From an uncultured Saprospiraceae bacterium (GTDB lineage: Bacteria; Bacteroidota; Bacteroidia; Chitinophagales; Saprospiraceae), in contig CALJOK010000077.1 of the NCBI GenBank assembly GCA_937981555.1, positions 62,001-126,000 of the forward strand: a stretch of DNA of 64,000 nucleotides. The letters run 5' to 3'. Position numbers and translations under genes: made by a program. The notes beneath the pieces are model-generated. The model worked only from the letters and a program-made list of their open reading frames with translations. It had not been told where the DNA came from and did no database searches. This document shows positions 42,346-51,592 of the stretch, piece by piece (within the stretch, counting starts at the first letter, position 1; the number at the start of each line of letters is the position of its first letter).

Positions 42346-43260
42346 CTACTTTTGAAGTATTATTTTAGCGACTTTGCTTTCTTTATTAGTTTTGATATTT
42401 AAATAATAAAGTCCATTTGGGTAGTTACTTATATCTATAAAAAACTTAGTTGGAATCATTTCCCAATTTTCTAAAACGCTACCATTAGAATCTAGTAGTT
42501 CCATCTTTTCAATAATATGATATTCATTTATTTTTTTTGTTGAAATTTCCACTCGACCTGAAGTTGGGTTAGGAGCTACTACTAAGTATTCATCTTGCTC
42601 TACTTCATTGACGGTATGTATAATGGTAATATGCACTAAAAGATTATCCATCATCCACCCTTCATTATTATTGTCAATTGAATCACTAACGAAAGTGTGC
42701 TTGACCATAATACTATCATTATTGTTTAACCAAGTCATATCATAACAAAGCCAAATGTCTTTCCATGTACTATCTAAACCAGTAAAAGCTTGCTCGCCTG
42801 TTAAAAGTGTATCCAGATTACTTTCGTTATATCCATAGAAATTATAAACATAAGGATTGTCAAATGCGCTTTGCCAAGTAGTTCCTCCATCAACTGAAAA
42901 TTCAATCATCCCACCATCTTTTCCAAAATCCATATCGAGTTTTTGTTTCCATTGAATGGCCAAAACTCCCCAAGTCGTCCAAGGTGTTATGGTGTATTGA
43001 AAAGAGGAAGTATTGTTAGAGGGATAATAATTAATAGTATCTGTGATAATTACATTAGGTGCGGTAGCAGCGCTATCAAAAATAATTTTTTGAGGTGAAC
43101 CAATATGCCAAATATTCAAACTGGATGTATCAATATCAATATTGATTACTGCGATATCATTGGTGTCAGCACTCTCAAAATATTGATAGAATTCATATTG
43201 GCCGAAGGTAAATAAAGGAAAGATAAATGTGAATAGGTAAGTAGTGAATTGAGCTTTCAT
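42346..43260 (-). CDS. T9SS-secreted protein of unknown function
   Basis: 304 residues. Signal peptide FTTYLFTFIFPLFTFGQ; central beta-rich section (~20-220) resembling a jelly-roll or carbohydrate-binding fold (MIEFSVDGGTTWQSAFDNPY, CYDMTWLNNNDSIMVKH, EGWMMDNLLVHI); C-terminal T9SS type A domain from VVAPNPTSGRVEIS to GLYYLNIKTNKESKVAKIIL. The WQSAF and sorting-domain segments show it is exported and anchored at the surface or released. No catalytic motif. It is the first gene of a two-gene unit with the cytochrome c peroxidase. Confidence 0.85.
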   Translation of the reverse strand: MKAQFTTYLFTFIFPLFTFGQYEFYQYFESADTNDIAVINIDIDTSSLNIWHIGSPQKIIFDSAATAPNVIITDTINYYPSNNTSSFQYTITPWTTWGVLAIQWKQKLDMDFGKDGGMIEFSVDGGTTWQSAFDNPYVYNFYGYNESNLDTLLTGEQAFTGLDSTWKDIWLCYDMTWLNNNDSIMVKHTFVSDSIDNNNEGWMMDNLLVHITIIHTVNEVEQDEYLVVAPNPTSGRVEISTKKINEYHIIEKMELLDSNGSVLENWEMIPTKFFIDISNYPNGLYYLNIKTNKESKVAKIILQK

Positions 43261-43526
43261 ATTCGTTTTGTTTTATTATAAAAAAATGTAATCTAAAGTA
43301 AGTTTTATAAAGGAAGAAAAAATTTAAAAAATTTGCTTTGTTAGCTAGGCTGCACATTTTAATATTCAATCTTGCCTGTGCTGTGTTTCTTTTCTAAAAA
43401 GAGGAAACTAATTTTTTTATGGAAAAGGAATACTACAAGGAAAGGGTAAATTTTTTATTTAAAATAAAGGATCGTAAAGTGCTGATTATTAAGATATTAT
43501 AAAGGGAGGTGTTTTTTATTAATAAA

Positions 43527-43580
43527 TTTACAACAAATTGTTTAATTTAAATTTGCTTATTTGAAACAAATTGTTGTAAA
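43527..43580. repeat. Inverted repeat
   Basis: TTTACAACAAATTGTTT (43527-43543) and AAACAAATTGTTGTAAA (43564-43580) are complementary except for one position. AT-only composition; a possible protein-binding site or element end. Confidence 0.6.
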
Positions 43581-43632
43581 TTTGTTTCAGCTAGAAAGAA
43601 CAACATACCATGTCCTCGGTTTTTTTAAATCT

Positions 43633-43709
43633 TTTTAGGAAAAGAGAGCCACTTACGTGAATTAAAATTGGATTCATTACACTATGAATTTGCTCTCTTT
43701 TTCCTAAAA
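43633..43709. repeat. Inverted repeat with long loop
   Basis: TTTTAGGAAAAGAGAGC (43633-43649) and GCTCTCTTTTTCCTAAAA (43692-43709) pair with one bulged base. The 42-base loop contains CACTTACGTG. Confidence 0.6.
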
Positions 43710-43767
43710 TTAAAAACGGAAGATGAGGTAAAAAATTAAACATACTTTTTAAAAGAGTGATTAATTT

Positions 43768-43871
43768 TTAGTGATAAACTATAAGTGATGAATGATGAGT
43801 TTCCCATGATTTGTTTAAAAAAAACAATCGTCAAAAAACTCATCACTTATCACTCGTAGCTCATCATTAAG
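43768..43871. repeat. ATGATGAGT palindromic repeat, copy 1
   Basis: AGTGATGAATGATGAGTT (about 43782-43800) and AACTCATCACTTATCACT (about 43838-43855) pair with two mismatches. CTCATCATTAAG continues to the right. The right arm (reverse strand GAGTGATAAGTGATGAGTTTT) is 18/21 identical to the left arm at 53.06 kb. Confidence 0.6.
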
Positions 43872-43922
43872 AAATCGTCACTTCTAAAACATGGATTACT
43901 TAATCAAAAAAAAAGAAACACG

Positions 43923-44777
43923 ATGCTTCAAAGATTTATTCCCCTCACTTTCGACAAGCAGCAGGTCTTTACACAAACTTCAGAATGGGCAAAACGTAAT
44001 TGGATTAAAATGTTCGGTTTAGTTTTAATCGCTTATGTATTGGTACATAAAGATTTAAACTTGCAATTAAACTTAAATGGAACGACTCCAAATGCGTATC
44101 AAGCTTCTGCATTGCCACTCGGCGAACCTTCAATGCCAACTGCAATGAATACTTCATACTCCTACGCAGAAGAAGAAAAAACAAAACCAACTGAAACTAC
44201 TCCAAAAAGAAAAAAGAAGAAAACACCTTCCTCTTCTAAAAAAAACAAAGACGATAATATCTCCAACACTTATTCCAATATGACTTATTCTTTTGGGAAA
44301 AATGAATCAGGTAAGAGTAAAACTTCTAAAAGAAAGAAACAGGAAGCTTATGTCAATCGGTTTGTAGATGTGGCGCAAAAGGAAATGAGAAAATATGGGA
44401 TTCCTGCAAGCATCACACTTGCGCAAGGTTTAATTGAAACCAACGCAGGAGATAGTCGGTTGGCAAAACAGAACAACAATCATTTTGGAATGAAATGTTT
44501 TTCGAAAAAATGTGGGAAAGGACATTGCGCTAATTTCACAGATGACTCACACAAAGATTTTTTCCGAAAATATAAATCCTCTTGGGAAAGTTACCGGGCA
44601 CACAGCCAACTTTTGATGGGGAAACGATACCGACATTTGAAAAAATTAGGAAGCGAAAATTATAAAGATTGGGCAAGAGGATTAAAAAAAGCAGGATACG
44701 CTACGGATAAACGATACGCAGAAAAATTGATTAATATAATAGACGAATTGAAACTTTACCAGTTCGACAATGAGTAA
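43923..44777 (+). CDS. Membrane-anchored glucosaminidase (GH73-like)
   Basis: 284 residues. One helix near the N-terminus (MFGLVLIAYVLVHKD, ~30-44) anchors the protein, followed by a basic low-complexity region (TPKRKKKKTPSSSKKNKDD). The catalytic domain (~135-284) has the GH73/FlgJ signature ITLAQGLIETNAGDSRLAK with the catalytic Glu, NNHFGMKCF, YKSSWESYRAHSQLL and GLKKAGYATDKRYAEKLINI. It should cut the N-acetylglucosamine linkage in peptidoglycan for growth or separation. Cys residues in CFSKKCGKGHC may bridge. The gene is monocistronic. Confidence 0.92.
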   Translation: MLQRFIPLTFDKQQVFTQTSEWAKRNWIKMFGLVLIAYVLVHKDLNLQLNLNGTTPNAYQASALPLGEPSMPTAMNTSYSYAEEEKTKPTETTPKRKKKKTPSSSKKNKDDNISNTYSNMTYSFGKNESGKSKTSKRKKQEAYVNRFVDVAQKEMRKYGIPASITLAQGLIETNAGDSRLAKQNNNHFGMKCFSKKCGKGHCANFTDDSHKDFFRKYKSSWESYRAHSQLLMGKRYRHLKKLGSENYKDWARGLKKAGYATDKRYAEKLINIIDELKLYQFDNE

Positions 44778-44868
44778 ACTACCCTTAATTGATCATGAAA
44801 ATGGAATGTTGAAATTTTAATTTTTTGTTATAACACCACTCATTGAAGAACTAGCTTTGTTTCGTTTA

Positions 44869-44902
44869 AAAGAAGGTCTTGTATATTTACGAGGCCTTCT
44901 TT
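44869..44902 (+). terminator. Terminator of the glucosaminidase gene
   Basis: AAAGAAGGTCTTG (44869-44881) and CGAGGCCTTCTTT (44890-44902) pair with two G-U positions, followed by T-rich sequence. It also faces the convergent protease gene. Confidence 0.75.
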
Positions 44903-44924
44903 CTTTTCTCACATGTTGATTTTT

Positions 44925-47900
44925 TTATAAAACCTTGATGAAACGTTTAACAAAAAATTGCCCTTCAATTTGTACTCTCGCATAATACATTCCTTGTGCC
45001 AAATCTGAAATATTTAACCGCTGAGTAAATAATCCATTCGCTTCTTGTATTTCAAAATTGGAAACGATCATTCCTCGTGTATCAATAATTTCGAGAGGAA
45101 CTGATGAGTGATTCAAGGCAGGCATTTCAAATAAAATAAATTCATTCGAAGGATTAGGATAAGCATTGATGAAGAAATTATTTTTCAAATCATCCGTACC
45201 TGTCAAGATGATTAAAGTTTGTTGCGTTTCATTTTTCCCACAAATATTACTCACAGTAAGTTTGGCAATATAAGCATCACCAGGTTGATATTGATGAGTA
45301 GGATTAGGGAGTGAACTAGTAGTGCCATCACCAAATTCCCAAAAATAAATATCCCCGAAAAGAGAATGATTTGTAAATGTGGCCAAATTATTAGTAATCG
45401 AATAATCAAAATCGGCGACAGGGTCATCTATAATAAGAATTTCCGTTTCAGCCATATCGTACCCTAAACCATTGAGCACTCGAAGCGAAACATGGTAAGT
45501 TCCAGTTTCAGTAAAAGTAACAACATGCGGTCCATATTCATCACTTGTAGGAGGGTTCGCTGCTGCTCCAAAATTCCAAAAGAATTCATTCTCTACATTT
45601 GAATTGGTCAAGAAAGTAATTGCTTCCTCACCCACGCAAAATGTATTGGTAGTTTCATGAGGATAAAAAATAAGAGAAGCATTAGGGAAAGATTCGCGTT
45701 CGTAAACTAAAAAATTATCCAAAAATAAATTATTTCCAAAACCATTTACATTCACGAAACGAATGGCTACCGAACTACCGATATAATCACTTAAGTCAAT
45801 TTTTGCTGTTTTCCAATGATAACTTTTTTGTGGAAACCACGCAGAAATTTGATCAGGAACGGTGGCTAATTCTTCGCCATCTTTTTCAAAAAGTACCTCC
45901 TCAAAATGCGCTCCGCAATCAGTCGAAAGAATTACTTCGAGTCCATCTGCAAAATTATTATTGAACTGAGCATATGACCAATCGAATCTTAAAAACGGTT
46001 CTTGTGCTTCCGTCAAATCAATCACCACAGAATGCAATTCGTCTTTTTCACCAAGGGCGTTATAACTATGGTTATTCATGAAAATTGCTTGTGTTGGTTT
46101 TCCGTCCCGACCGACGGTTGGGGTACTTTTCCATGAGGCAGCATTGTCATTATTTTGAGCAGCCCATTTTTCCAAATCTAAAATTGCACTATCAAAATTA
46201 TCTCCAAACGGAATTGATTCTCCTTTTGAAATTTCAATATATTCACTTTTAGTAATTTGGGTAAACCCATAATTGTTAGTGACAATCAAAGTAATATTGT
46301 AAATGCCTTCCTCATTAAAAACCACAGTTGGATTAGCACTTGAAGCAGAAGTTCCATCGACATATGTAATGGTATTTGGAGAAAAATTCCATTCCCACAT
46401 AGTCGGAACATTGATAGAATTATCAATGAGTTGAACTTTTTGTTGAGGGCAAGTGAATAATTTATCGGCTTTAAAGTTTGGATAAGGTGCCGATTGCGCA
46501 TCAAACAATGCAATATTATCAATGGCAATATCTGTTAAAAAATCATCACCAGTTACTCCTCTAAATCTGATATTAATAATTTTATTGGAAAAAGCGGATA
46601 AGTCTATTTCTGTTTCTTTCCAGTCATTTCCTTGTTCTCCTGAAAATGTAGGAGTAATGTTATAAAACCAATTTGATCCATCAAAAACATCAATATGCAA
46701 TCTTCCCGTATTCGCTCCTTTCATATGATACCAAAAACTGAAAACAGGTTGAACTACATTGGAAAGATAAAAGCAAGGACTCAATAAATAAGCACTTTGG
46801 TCTGTACATCCGCGTGAGCCTTCTAGGTAAAGATATTTACCATTGATGGTATTTGTGTTTTGATCAAAGTCAGGACCAGTTCCCACAGTCGGAGTAGAGC
46901 CTTGATGCACTAACCAATCCGTATCGTCACTTACATGATTTGGATCGTTATACCAACCTGATCCTAAAATGCAAGGTGCATCACAAACTGCCTCTGGATC
47001 ACAATTTTGCAGATTGTCAAAGTTTTGGAAATAAGGAACTGTCGATGAAGTACTCGGCACAACTTTTAATTCAAAAGTCATAGAGTCATTAAAAATTGCT
47101 TGATCATTGATTAAAGAAGTCCATACTTTCAATTGATGATCGCCAATCGTTGCTGGTGGAATTTTTTGATTAAAAATATAATTAATCGTGACTCCTGGAG
47201 GAATCGAACTATTGTACATTTCAGAAATAATCGGCAAATTATCAAACTGATAAGAAACAGGAATATTCGATTGTAAGGCATTTCCTGAGTTGGTAATATT
47301 GATACTTACGGTCATTGGATTTTGGAAACAACTCTGCATAACCGAGTTAGAAGGAGTGGCAATATTGACAATACTAATATCTGTTCCCAAATCACAATTT
47401 AATAAATCTGTTCCATCGCTAATTGCCAAAGATCGCCTTCCTTCTAATCCATTTTCTCCAATGGCAGCAACAGCGTACCAGTTTTCTTCCGAAGGATTAT
47501 CAATTGGGACTTCGAAAAATGGCATCTCAGAGGAAGAGTAAACTTCCATAAATTTTTCTCCTAATTTATAAATCAGATAAGTGTTGGCATTTGCAACAGG
47601 TTCCCATTCTATTCGAACCATGTCAGGACAAACTTCAGCGATGTGCACATTTTGAGGAACATCATAAATGGAAAAAGATGCTAAGCAAAGACTTTCTTCA
47701 CCAGCTCTCTTAATTCTGATTTTAGCTTGGTTACAAGCTACAGTTGGAACTTGCCAAAGTGTACTTCTTTTTTCACCACTAACTAAGTCAACTAAGTTCC
47801 AGGTAAGACCATTGTTATAACTTATTTCGATTTCGAAATTCCCAAAATTCCCAAATGCATCCCAATGGATTTTTTCAGTTTCCCCTGCGACTAATTTTTC

Positions 47901-49805
47901 TCCTCCAAGTGGATAAGTGAGTGTAATGTCATTTTGAACAAATTCATAAACTAAAAAATATGGTTGCGTTTCTTGCGAGATAATTGAACCTTCTACAAAG
48001 AAAGAATACAATCCACTTTCAGGTAAATCAATCGTCACTTGTTCCACATTATTCAAATTGTCGATACCTCGAACTGCAGGTAAGTTCAATAGATTGGAAT
48101 CAGGCGAACTATTTAAGACCCAAGGTAAATGACTTTGATTGGAATTATTTTCAATTCTTAAATCCAAATCATTAACCAAAGAAGGCGAACTAATAGTCGA
48201 ACCTTCGAAGTCATTCCAATACAACATCACTCTCAATTGTTGTGTCCCTTCAGGAACAGAAACAAAATAAGAATGAGTATTTGAATGTCCTACAACTCCT
48301 TCAAAATATTGCTCGTTTTGCAAAACATTCAACGCACGTCTCGCATTGATTCTGCCAAAACCATAAGAGAAATCAGGTCCTGAATTTCCCAAATCATCTG
48401 CTGTGTTTAGAACAATAGATTTAATCAATGCAGAATTTGGAAATGTATTAGGATGTTGGTCCTCAAAGGCGTCATAGAGTTGAGCAAGCACTCCCGCTAC
48501 TCCTGGTGCAGCAGCAGAACTTCCATTTGCTGTAGCATAAGTATTGTTAGGTTGAGTTGAAAATTGAGCATCGCCATTGGCAGAAATGTCTGGTTTTATT
48601 CTCCCATCATTGGCTGGTCCACGACTACTTGTGGAGGACAGTTGATCATCAGCATTAACATTGGCAACTGTCAAAACATTCTTTCCCATTTTTACTCCAC
48701 CTGTAATATTTCCCCAACCTTCGCCAGCACCATAACCGCAATCTTCATTGCCAGTATTCCCTGCAGAAAAAACATGCATAAGGGAAGTATTATTTTTAAC
48801 TTGATAATCTGCTAACTGCGCTAAGTAAGTATAACCTCGATTGCAACCATCGCTATAAGATGTCGAAGTGATTACAACATCTCGATTGTTATAAAGTGTT
48901 GTGGCTCTTTTAACCGCTTCAAATTCATGAAACATATGTATTTCGGCATGACTTGCCGTTCCCTCCATTCGAGGATCTAAATTTCCAGCTCCTGCTAAAA
49001 TTCCCGCAACCATTTCTCCATGACTTCCTTCGAAATCTCCTTGCACGTCATCTTGATTTGTTCTATTTTTAAAATCAATATGTGACTCAATCATTCCATC
49101 ATCACCAATCGCAACATTAATTCCTTCTCCATTGAATTGAGGATAACCTGCAATTTGAGGGGTAAGTGAATTTGAACGATGAATGTTTTTTCCAGGAATA
49201 TATTCAGGTAAGTTTTGCAAGTCTGCAGGGGAGATGAAAAATGTAATCGGAAAATTTGCCACTTCAGGTAAATTTGAATTATTGCAAATTACCACCGCAT
49301 TCACTTCATGGAAAAATTCGTAAACTTCAATGTTTTTATTTTGTAAAAATTGTTGAATAAAAGTAGCAGAGAGGTTTGGGTAATATTGTAGAAATACTTT
49401 TTCATCTGAAAAAATAGAAGGAGTAATTTTCTGATTCGCTGCTAATTTTGAAATGCTTCTAATATTTAGATCGCGTAATTTTTCTTCAGAAAAATCTGAA
49501 GGAATAGACGCTACATAAGTTCGATGAGGAAGATAATCGAAAAGTTGAATTCCTGTTTTTTCGATTGTTCTTTTTTCTAATTCAGTTGGAATTTCAAAAA
49601 ATTGGATGAGACGATAAAATTGATTTTGAATAATTTCATCACGAGCAATTTCAGGAGAAGACAAAAAAGAATTGAAATTTTCCACAGGAGTTTGCGTACC
49701 AGTCACGAGGAGTTGGTCAAAATTTCCAATGTGCTTTTGGGCAAAAGTTAGATTACCCAAACACATCAAAACCACCAAAAATGTAAACGTTTTTGTTTGG
49801 TTCAT
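44925..49805 (-). CDS. Large T9SS-secreted subtilisin-like serine protease
   Basis: 1626 residues. After a signal peptide (FTFLVVLMCLGNLTFAQ), an N-terminal propeptide-like part runs to ~215. The S8 domain (~215-500) has Asp235 (VAIGDDGMIES), His262 (GSHGEMVAG), oxyanion Asn350 (FSAGNTGN) and Ser430 (NGSSAAAPG), so the triad is complete. A P-domain-like/jelly-roll section, a fibronectin-like region, CARDB-like segments, two MAM/concanavalin-like sections (FSFWYHMKGANTGRLHIDVF and FDWSYAQFNNNFADGL) and two PKD domains (FEFG/FWEFGDGTTSSLPNP) follow. A type A sorting domain (YPNPSNEFILFEMP) closes the protein. Likely cell-surface or extracellular digestion. Single gene. Confidence 0.94.
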   Translation of the reverse strand: MNQTKTFTFLVVLMCLGNLTFAQKHIGNFDQLLVTGTQTPVENFNSFLSSPEIARDEIIQNQFYRLIQFFEIPTELEKRTIEKTGIQLFDYLPHRTYVASIPSDFSEEKLRDLNIRSISKLAANQKITPSIFSDEKVFLQYYPNLSATFIQQFLQNKNIEVYEFFHEVNAVVICNNSNLPEVANFPITFFISPADLQNLPEYIPGKNIHRSNSLTPQIAGYPQFNGEGINVAIGDDGMIESHIDFKNRTNQDDVQGDFEGSHGEMVAGILAGAGNLDPRMEGTASHAEIHMFHEFEAVKRATTLYNNRDVVITSTSYSDGCNRGYTYLAQLADYQVKNNTSLMHVFSAGNTGNEDCGYGAGEGWGNITGGVKMGKNVLTVANVNADDQLSSTSSRGPANDGRIKPDISANGDAQFSTQPNNTYATANGSSAAAPGVAGVLAQLYDAFEDQHPNTFPNSALIKSIVLNTADDLGNSGPDFSYGFGRINARRALNVLQNEQYFEGVVGHSNTHSYFVSVPEGTQQLRVMLYWNDFEGSTISSPSLVNDLDLRIENNSNQSHLPWVLNSSPDSNLLNLPAVRGIDNLNNVEQVTIDLPESGLYSFFVEGSIISQETQPYFLVYEFVQNDITLTYPLGGEKLVAGETEKIHWDAFGNFGNFEIEISYNNGLTWNLVDLVSGEKRSTLWQVPTVACNQAKIRIKRAGEESLCLASFSIYDVPQNVHIAEVCPDMVRIEWEPVANANTYLIYKLGEKFMEVYSSSEMPFFEVPIDNPSEENWYAVAAIGENGLEGRRSLAISDGTDLLNCDLGTDISIVNIATPSNSVMQSCFQNPMTVSINITNSGNALQSNIPVSYQFDNLPIISEMYNSSIPPGVTINYIFNQKIPPATIGDHQLKVWTSLINDQAIFNDSMTFELKVVPSTSSTVPYFQNFDNLQNCDPEAVCDAPCILGSGWYNDPNHVSDDTDWLVHQGSTPTVGTGPDFDQNTNTINGKYLYLEGSRGCTDQSAYLLSPCFYLSNVVQPVFSFWYHMKGANTGRLHIDVFDGSNWFYNITPTFSGEQGNDWKETEIDLSAFSNKIINIRFRGVTGDDFLTDIAIDNIALFDAQSAPYPNFKADKLFTCPQQKVQLIDNSINVPTMWEWNFSPNTITYVDGTSASSANPTVVFNEEGIYNITLIVTNNYGFTQITKSEYIEISKGESIPFGDNFDSAILDLEKWAAQNNDNAASWKSTPTVGRDGKPTQAIFMNNHSYNALGEKDELHSVVIDLTEAQEPFLRFDWSYAQFNNNFADGLEVILSTDCGAHFEEVLFEKDGEELATVPDQISAWFPQKSYHWKTAKIDLSDYIGSSVAIRFVNVNGFGNNLFLDNFLVYERESFPNASLIFYPHETTNTFCVGEEAITFLTNSNVENEFFWNFGAAANPPTSDEYGPHVVTFTETGTYHVSLRVLNGLGYDMAETEILIIDDPVADFDYSITNNLATFTNHSLFGDIYFWEFGDGTTSSLPNPTHQYQPGDAYIAKLTVSNICGKNETQQTLIILTGTDDLKNNFFINAYPNPSNEFILFEMPALNHSSVPLEIIDTRGMIVSNFEIQEANGLFTQRLNISDLAQGMYYARVQIEGQFFVKRFIKVL

Positions 49806-49950
49806 AGTCGAATATGTTATATCGAGAGGTGCCGCAGAAGTGGAAAATTCGATATGAAGATAAAACTAAATGCTTTATTTTCAAAGGGTTTTAGAATTGA
49901 GGAGAAAAAAACAATAGGATCGGTTAATATAGCATGATCAAAAACCACTA

Positions 49951-50502
49951 TTAATCTTCTTTGTTGTCAGCATTTATATCCCAACAATCATCAAAAATTG
50001 AGCAGTAAATAATGTCATATTTAAAGGTCAAATTTCGAATCAAATCCATGCTGTTTTTAAATTTTTTATAAGTGATCTTAATGGCAACAATCTTTTCTTT
50101 TGGTGAAATAAAAAAGCCATTTGGACTAGAAAGTGAGAGTCCATAATCTGCCTCTTCTGGAAATATTTTATCTAATTCATTTTTAATTTCCACAAGAGAA
50201 TTGACTGGTTTTTTATTTAAAGTCAACGTAGCAGATTTGATTTTAGCAGGACCAATTCCTTTATTTTCTATTTCATAAATAAACTCACCACCATCTCCAA
50301 ATGAGTATCGTAAGTCTTGAACAAGATACGGGAAAACCGAAGTTTTCTGTTGAGATTGCATAATCATTTGTTGCTCTCGCATAATATTAGCTTCATAAAT
50401 TGAAACACATAATGCACCCAAACTTACGACCAAAGCAATGAACGAGGTCACCTCTGCACGAGAGAATATTGGAAAAAATTGCCTTGGTTCATTATTGTTC
50501 AT
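49951..50502 (-). CDS. Small membrane-anchored protein of unknown function
   Basis: 183 residues. A cytoplasmic N-terminus (MNNNEPRQFFPIFSRAEV) precedes one membrane helix (TSFIALVVSLGALCVSIYEA), a short coiled coil and a soluble beta-rich domain (SVFPYLVQDLRYSFGDGGEF, GIGPAKIKSATLTLNKKP). This combination of one helix plus a beta domain with 'ENKGIGPAKI' occurs in many uncharacterised bacterial proteins. No role can be assigned. It lies 24 bases downstream of the lipoprotein gene, probably one transcript. Confidence 0.75.
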   Translation of the reverse strand: MNNNEPRQFFPIFSRAEVTSFIALVVSLGALCVSIYEANIMREQQMIMQSQQKTSVFPYLVQDLRYSFGDGGEFIYEIENKGIGPAKIKSATLTLNKKPVNSLVEIKNELDKIFPEEADYGLSLSSPNGFFISPKEKIVAIKITYKKFKNSMDLIRNLTFKYDIIYCSIFDDCWDINADNKED

Positions 50503-50526
50503 GTTGTTATTTTTTTGAAATTAAAA

Positions 50527-51294
50527 TTACTGCACTTCAAAACTTTTATCCATAATCAGATTCACCCAATTATCATTACTCACTCCCATCAAAGTGAAAT
50601 GGTAAGTCGAATCAATTTGTAAAGGTTTTACTTGTCCAGGTCTCGTCACATTAAAAACCACGTTGTCTAAATTATAATATTGGAAAAATAAATCATTGGT
50701 ATAAGTGCCTGAAAGAGCATTGTTATTTTCATCACTAATCACTTGAAAATAAATAAAATTATCATCTGCTGTTCCATCTTGCCAATTGAAAATGGGTTCT
50801 ACAGAATTACTCAAATCTACTTGACATAATTCAGGAGCATATTGTGTTGGTTTCTCAAAATATTTTAATCGAATTGGCTTGCAATACCAAAGTGTATCAT
50901 TCGCTGTAAAAGAAACGCATGCCCAAACATCCTGCTCTGGTTTTGGTAGAAAAAAGCGTCGTAAGAATCCATTGAACAAAGGTTCATGCGAGGCATCTTT
51001 TTCCAAAAATAAACTTAAGTCGTTAGGATCATCATCGCTATTTTCCGTTTCGTAATATTTAAAATCATTAGCATTTAATTCCGGATAATAGAAAACACTC
51101 AACGGAAAACTCTCCTCATCCAAAAAGCCTTCTTGCCCACCTGCTGCACAAGCCACTAATTCATTGAAAGGAGTCAAGTTTGGTTGGTCCTCTATAACAG
51201 ATTGAAGCGTACTTGGGAGATTTAAGGCATCATCCTTTTTACATGAAAAGAATAAAAGAGAGGCAAGTAGGAGATATAAAAAGTAGTTTTTCAT
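50527..51294 (-). CDS. Lipoprotein of unknown function
   Basis: 255 residues. The N-terminus YLLLASLLFFSCKKDD is a classic lipobox (Cys at ~18) followed by Lys-Lys-Asp-Asp. The mature protein is acidic and beta-rich, with no domain I recognise (CAAGGQEGFLDEESFPLSVF, VWACVSFTANDTLWYCKPIR, FNWQDGTADDNFIYFQVISD). The strand pattern in the second half (VEPIFNWQ...NFIYFQVIS...YHFTLMGVS) suggests an Ig-like fold. It is co-directional with the small membrane protein gene. Confidence 0.75.
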   Translation of the reverse strand: MKNYFLYLLLASLLFFSCKKDDALNLPSTLQSVIEDQPNLTPFNELVACAAGGQEGFLDEESFPLSVFYYPELNANDFKYYETENSDDDPNDLSLFLEKDASHEPLFNGFLRRFFLPKPEQDVWACVSFTANDTLWYCKPIRLKYFEKPTQYAPELCQVDLSNSVEPIFNWQDGTADDNFIYFQVISDENNNALSGTYTNDLFFQYYNLDNVVFNVTRPGQVKPLQIDSTYHFTLMGVSNDNWVNLIMDKSFEVQ

Positions 51295-51592
51295 AAAAAT
51301 GATATTGAGATATAAAACCTTGATTATCAGCTAAATAGGAGTAAGCCGGCTAATGGGCTAGAAAATTTTTTGGATTTTCTGTCTCCAAACAATAAAAAAA
51401 CAAAAAAAAATGAAGAAATACACTCTTCTGAGGCAGCATTTTTTTGCCATAATAGGTCTTGTCAAAGTAATCTCTCTCATCCCTCCAAAAAAGGGAAGTT
51501 ACAGAAAACTAAGAAAGGTATGTGAGAATTGAGTGAATTGTTAAAATTGACTCAATTCTCTATATTTCTTAGAAAAATAATATAGACTTAAT
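51295..51592. other. Divergent intergenic region
   Basis: About 300 bases between two divergent envelope genes. It holds an 11-bp perfect inverted repeat (51524-51534 GAGAATTGAGT and 51550-51560), 33 bases before the start of the next gene, a possible operator for either gene. No gene seen. Confidence 0.5.

Larger units (their letters stand above)
43261..43922. other. Gene-free region with three nested palindromes
   Basis: Upstream of the glucosaminidase gene I see no gene but three separate inverted repeats: 43527-43580 (17-base arms, one mismatch), 43633-43709 (17-base arms with a bulge, 42-base loop) and 43768-43855 (18-base arms, two mismatches). None is followed by a proper terminator T run on both strands. 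Confidence 0.65.
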
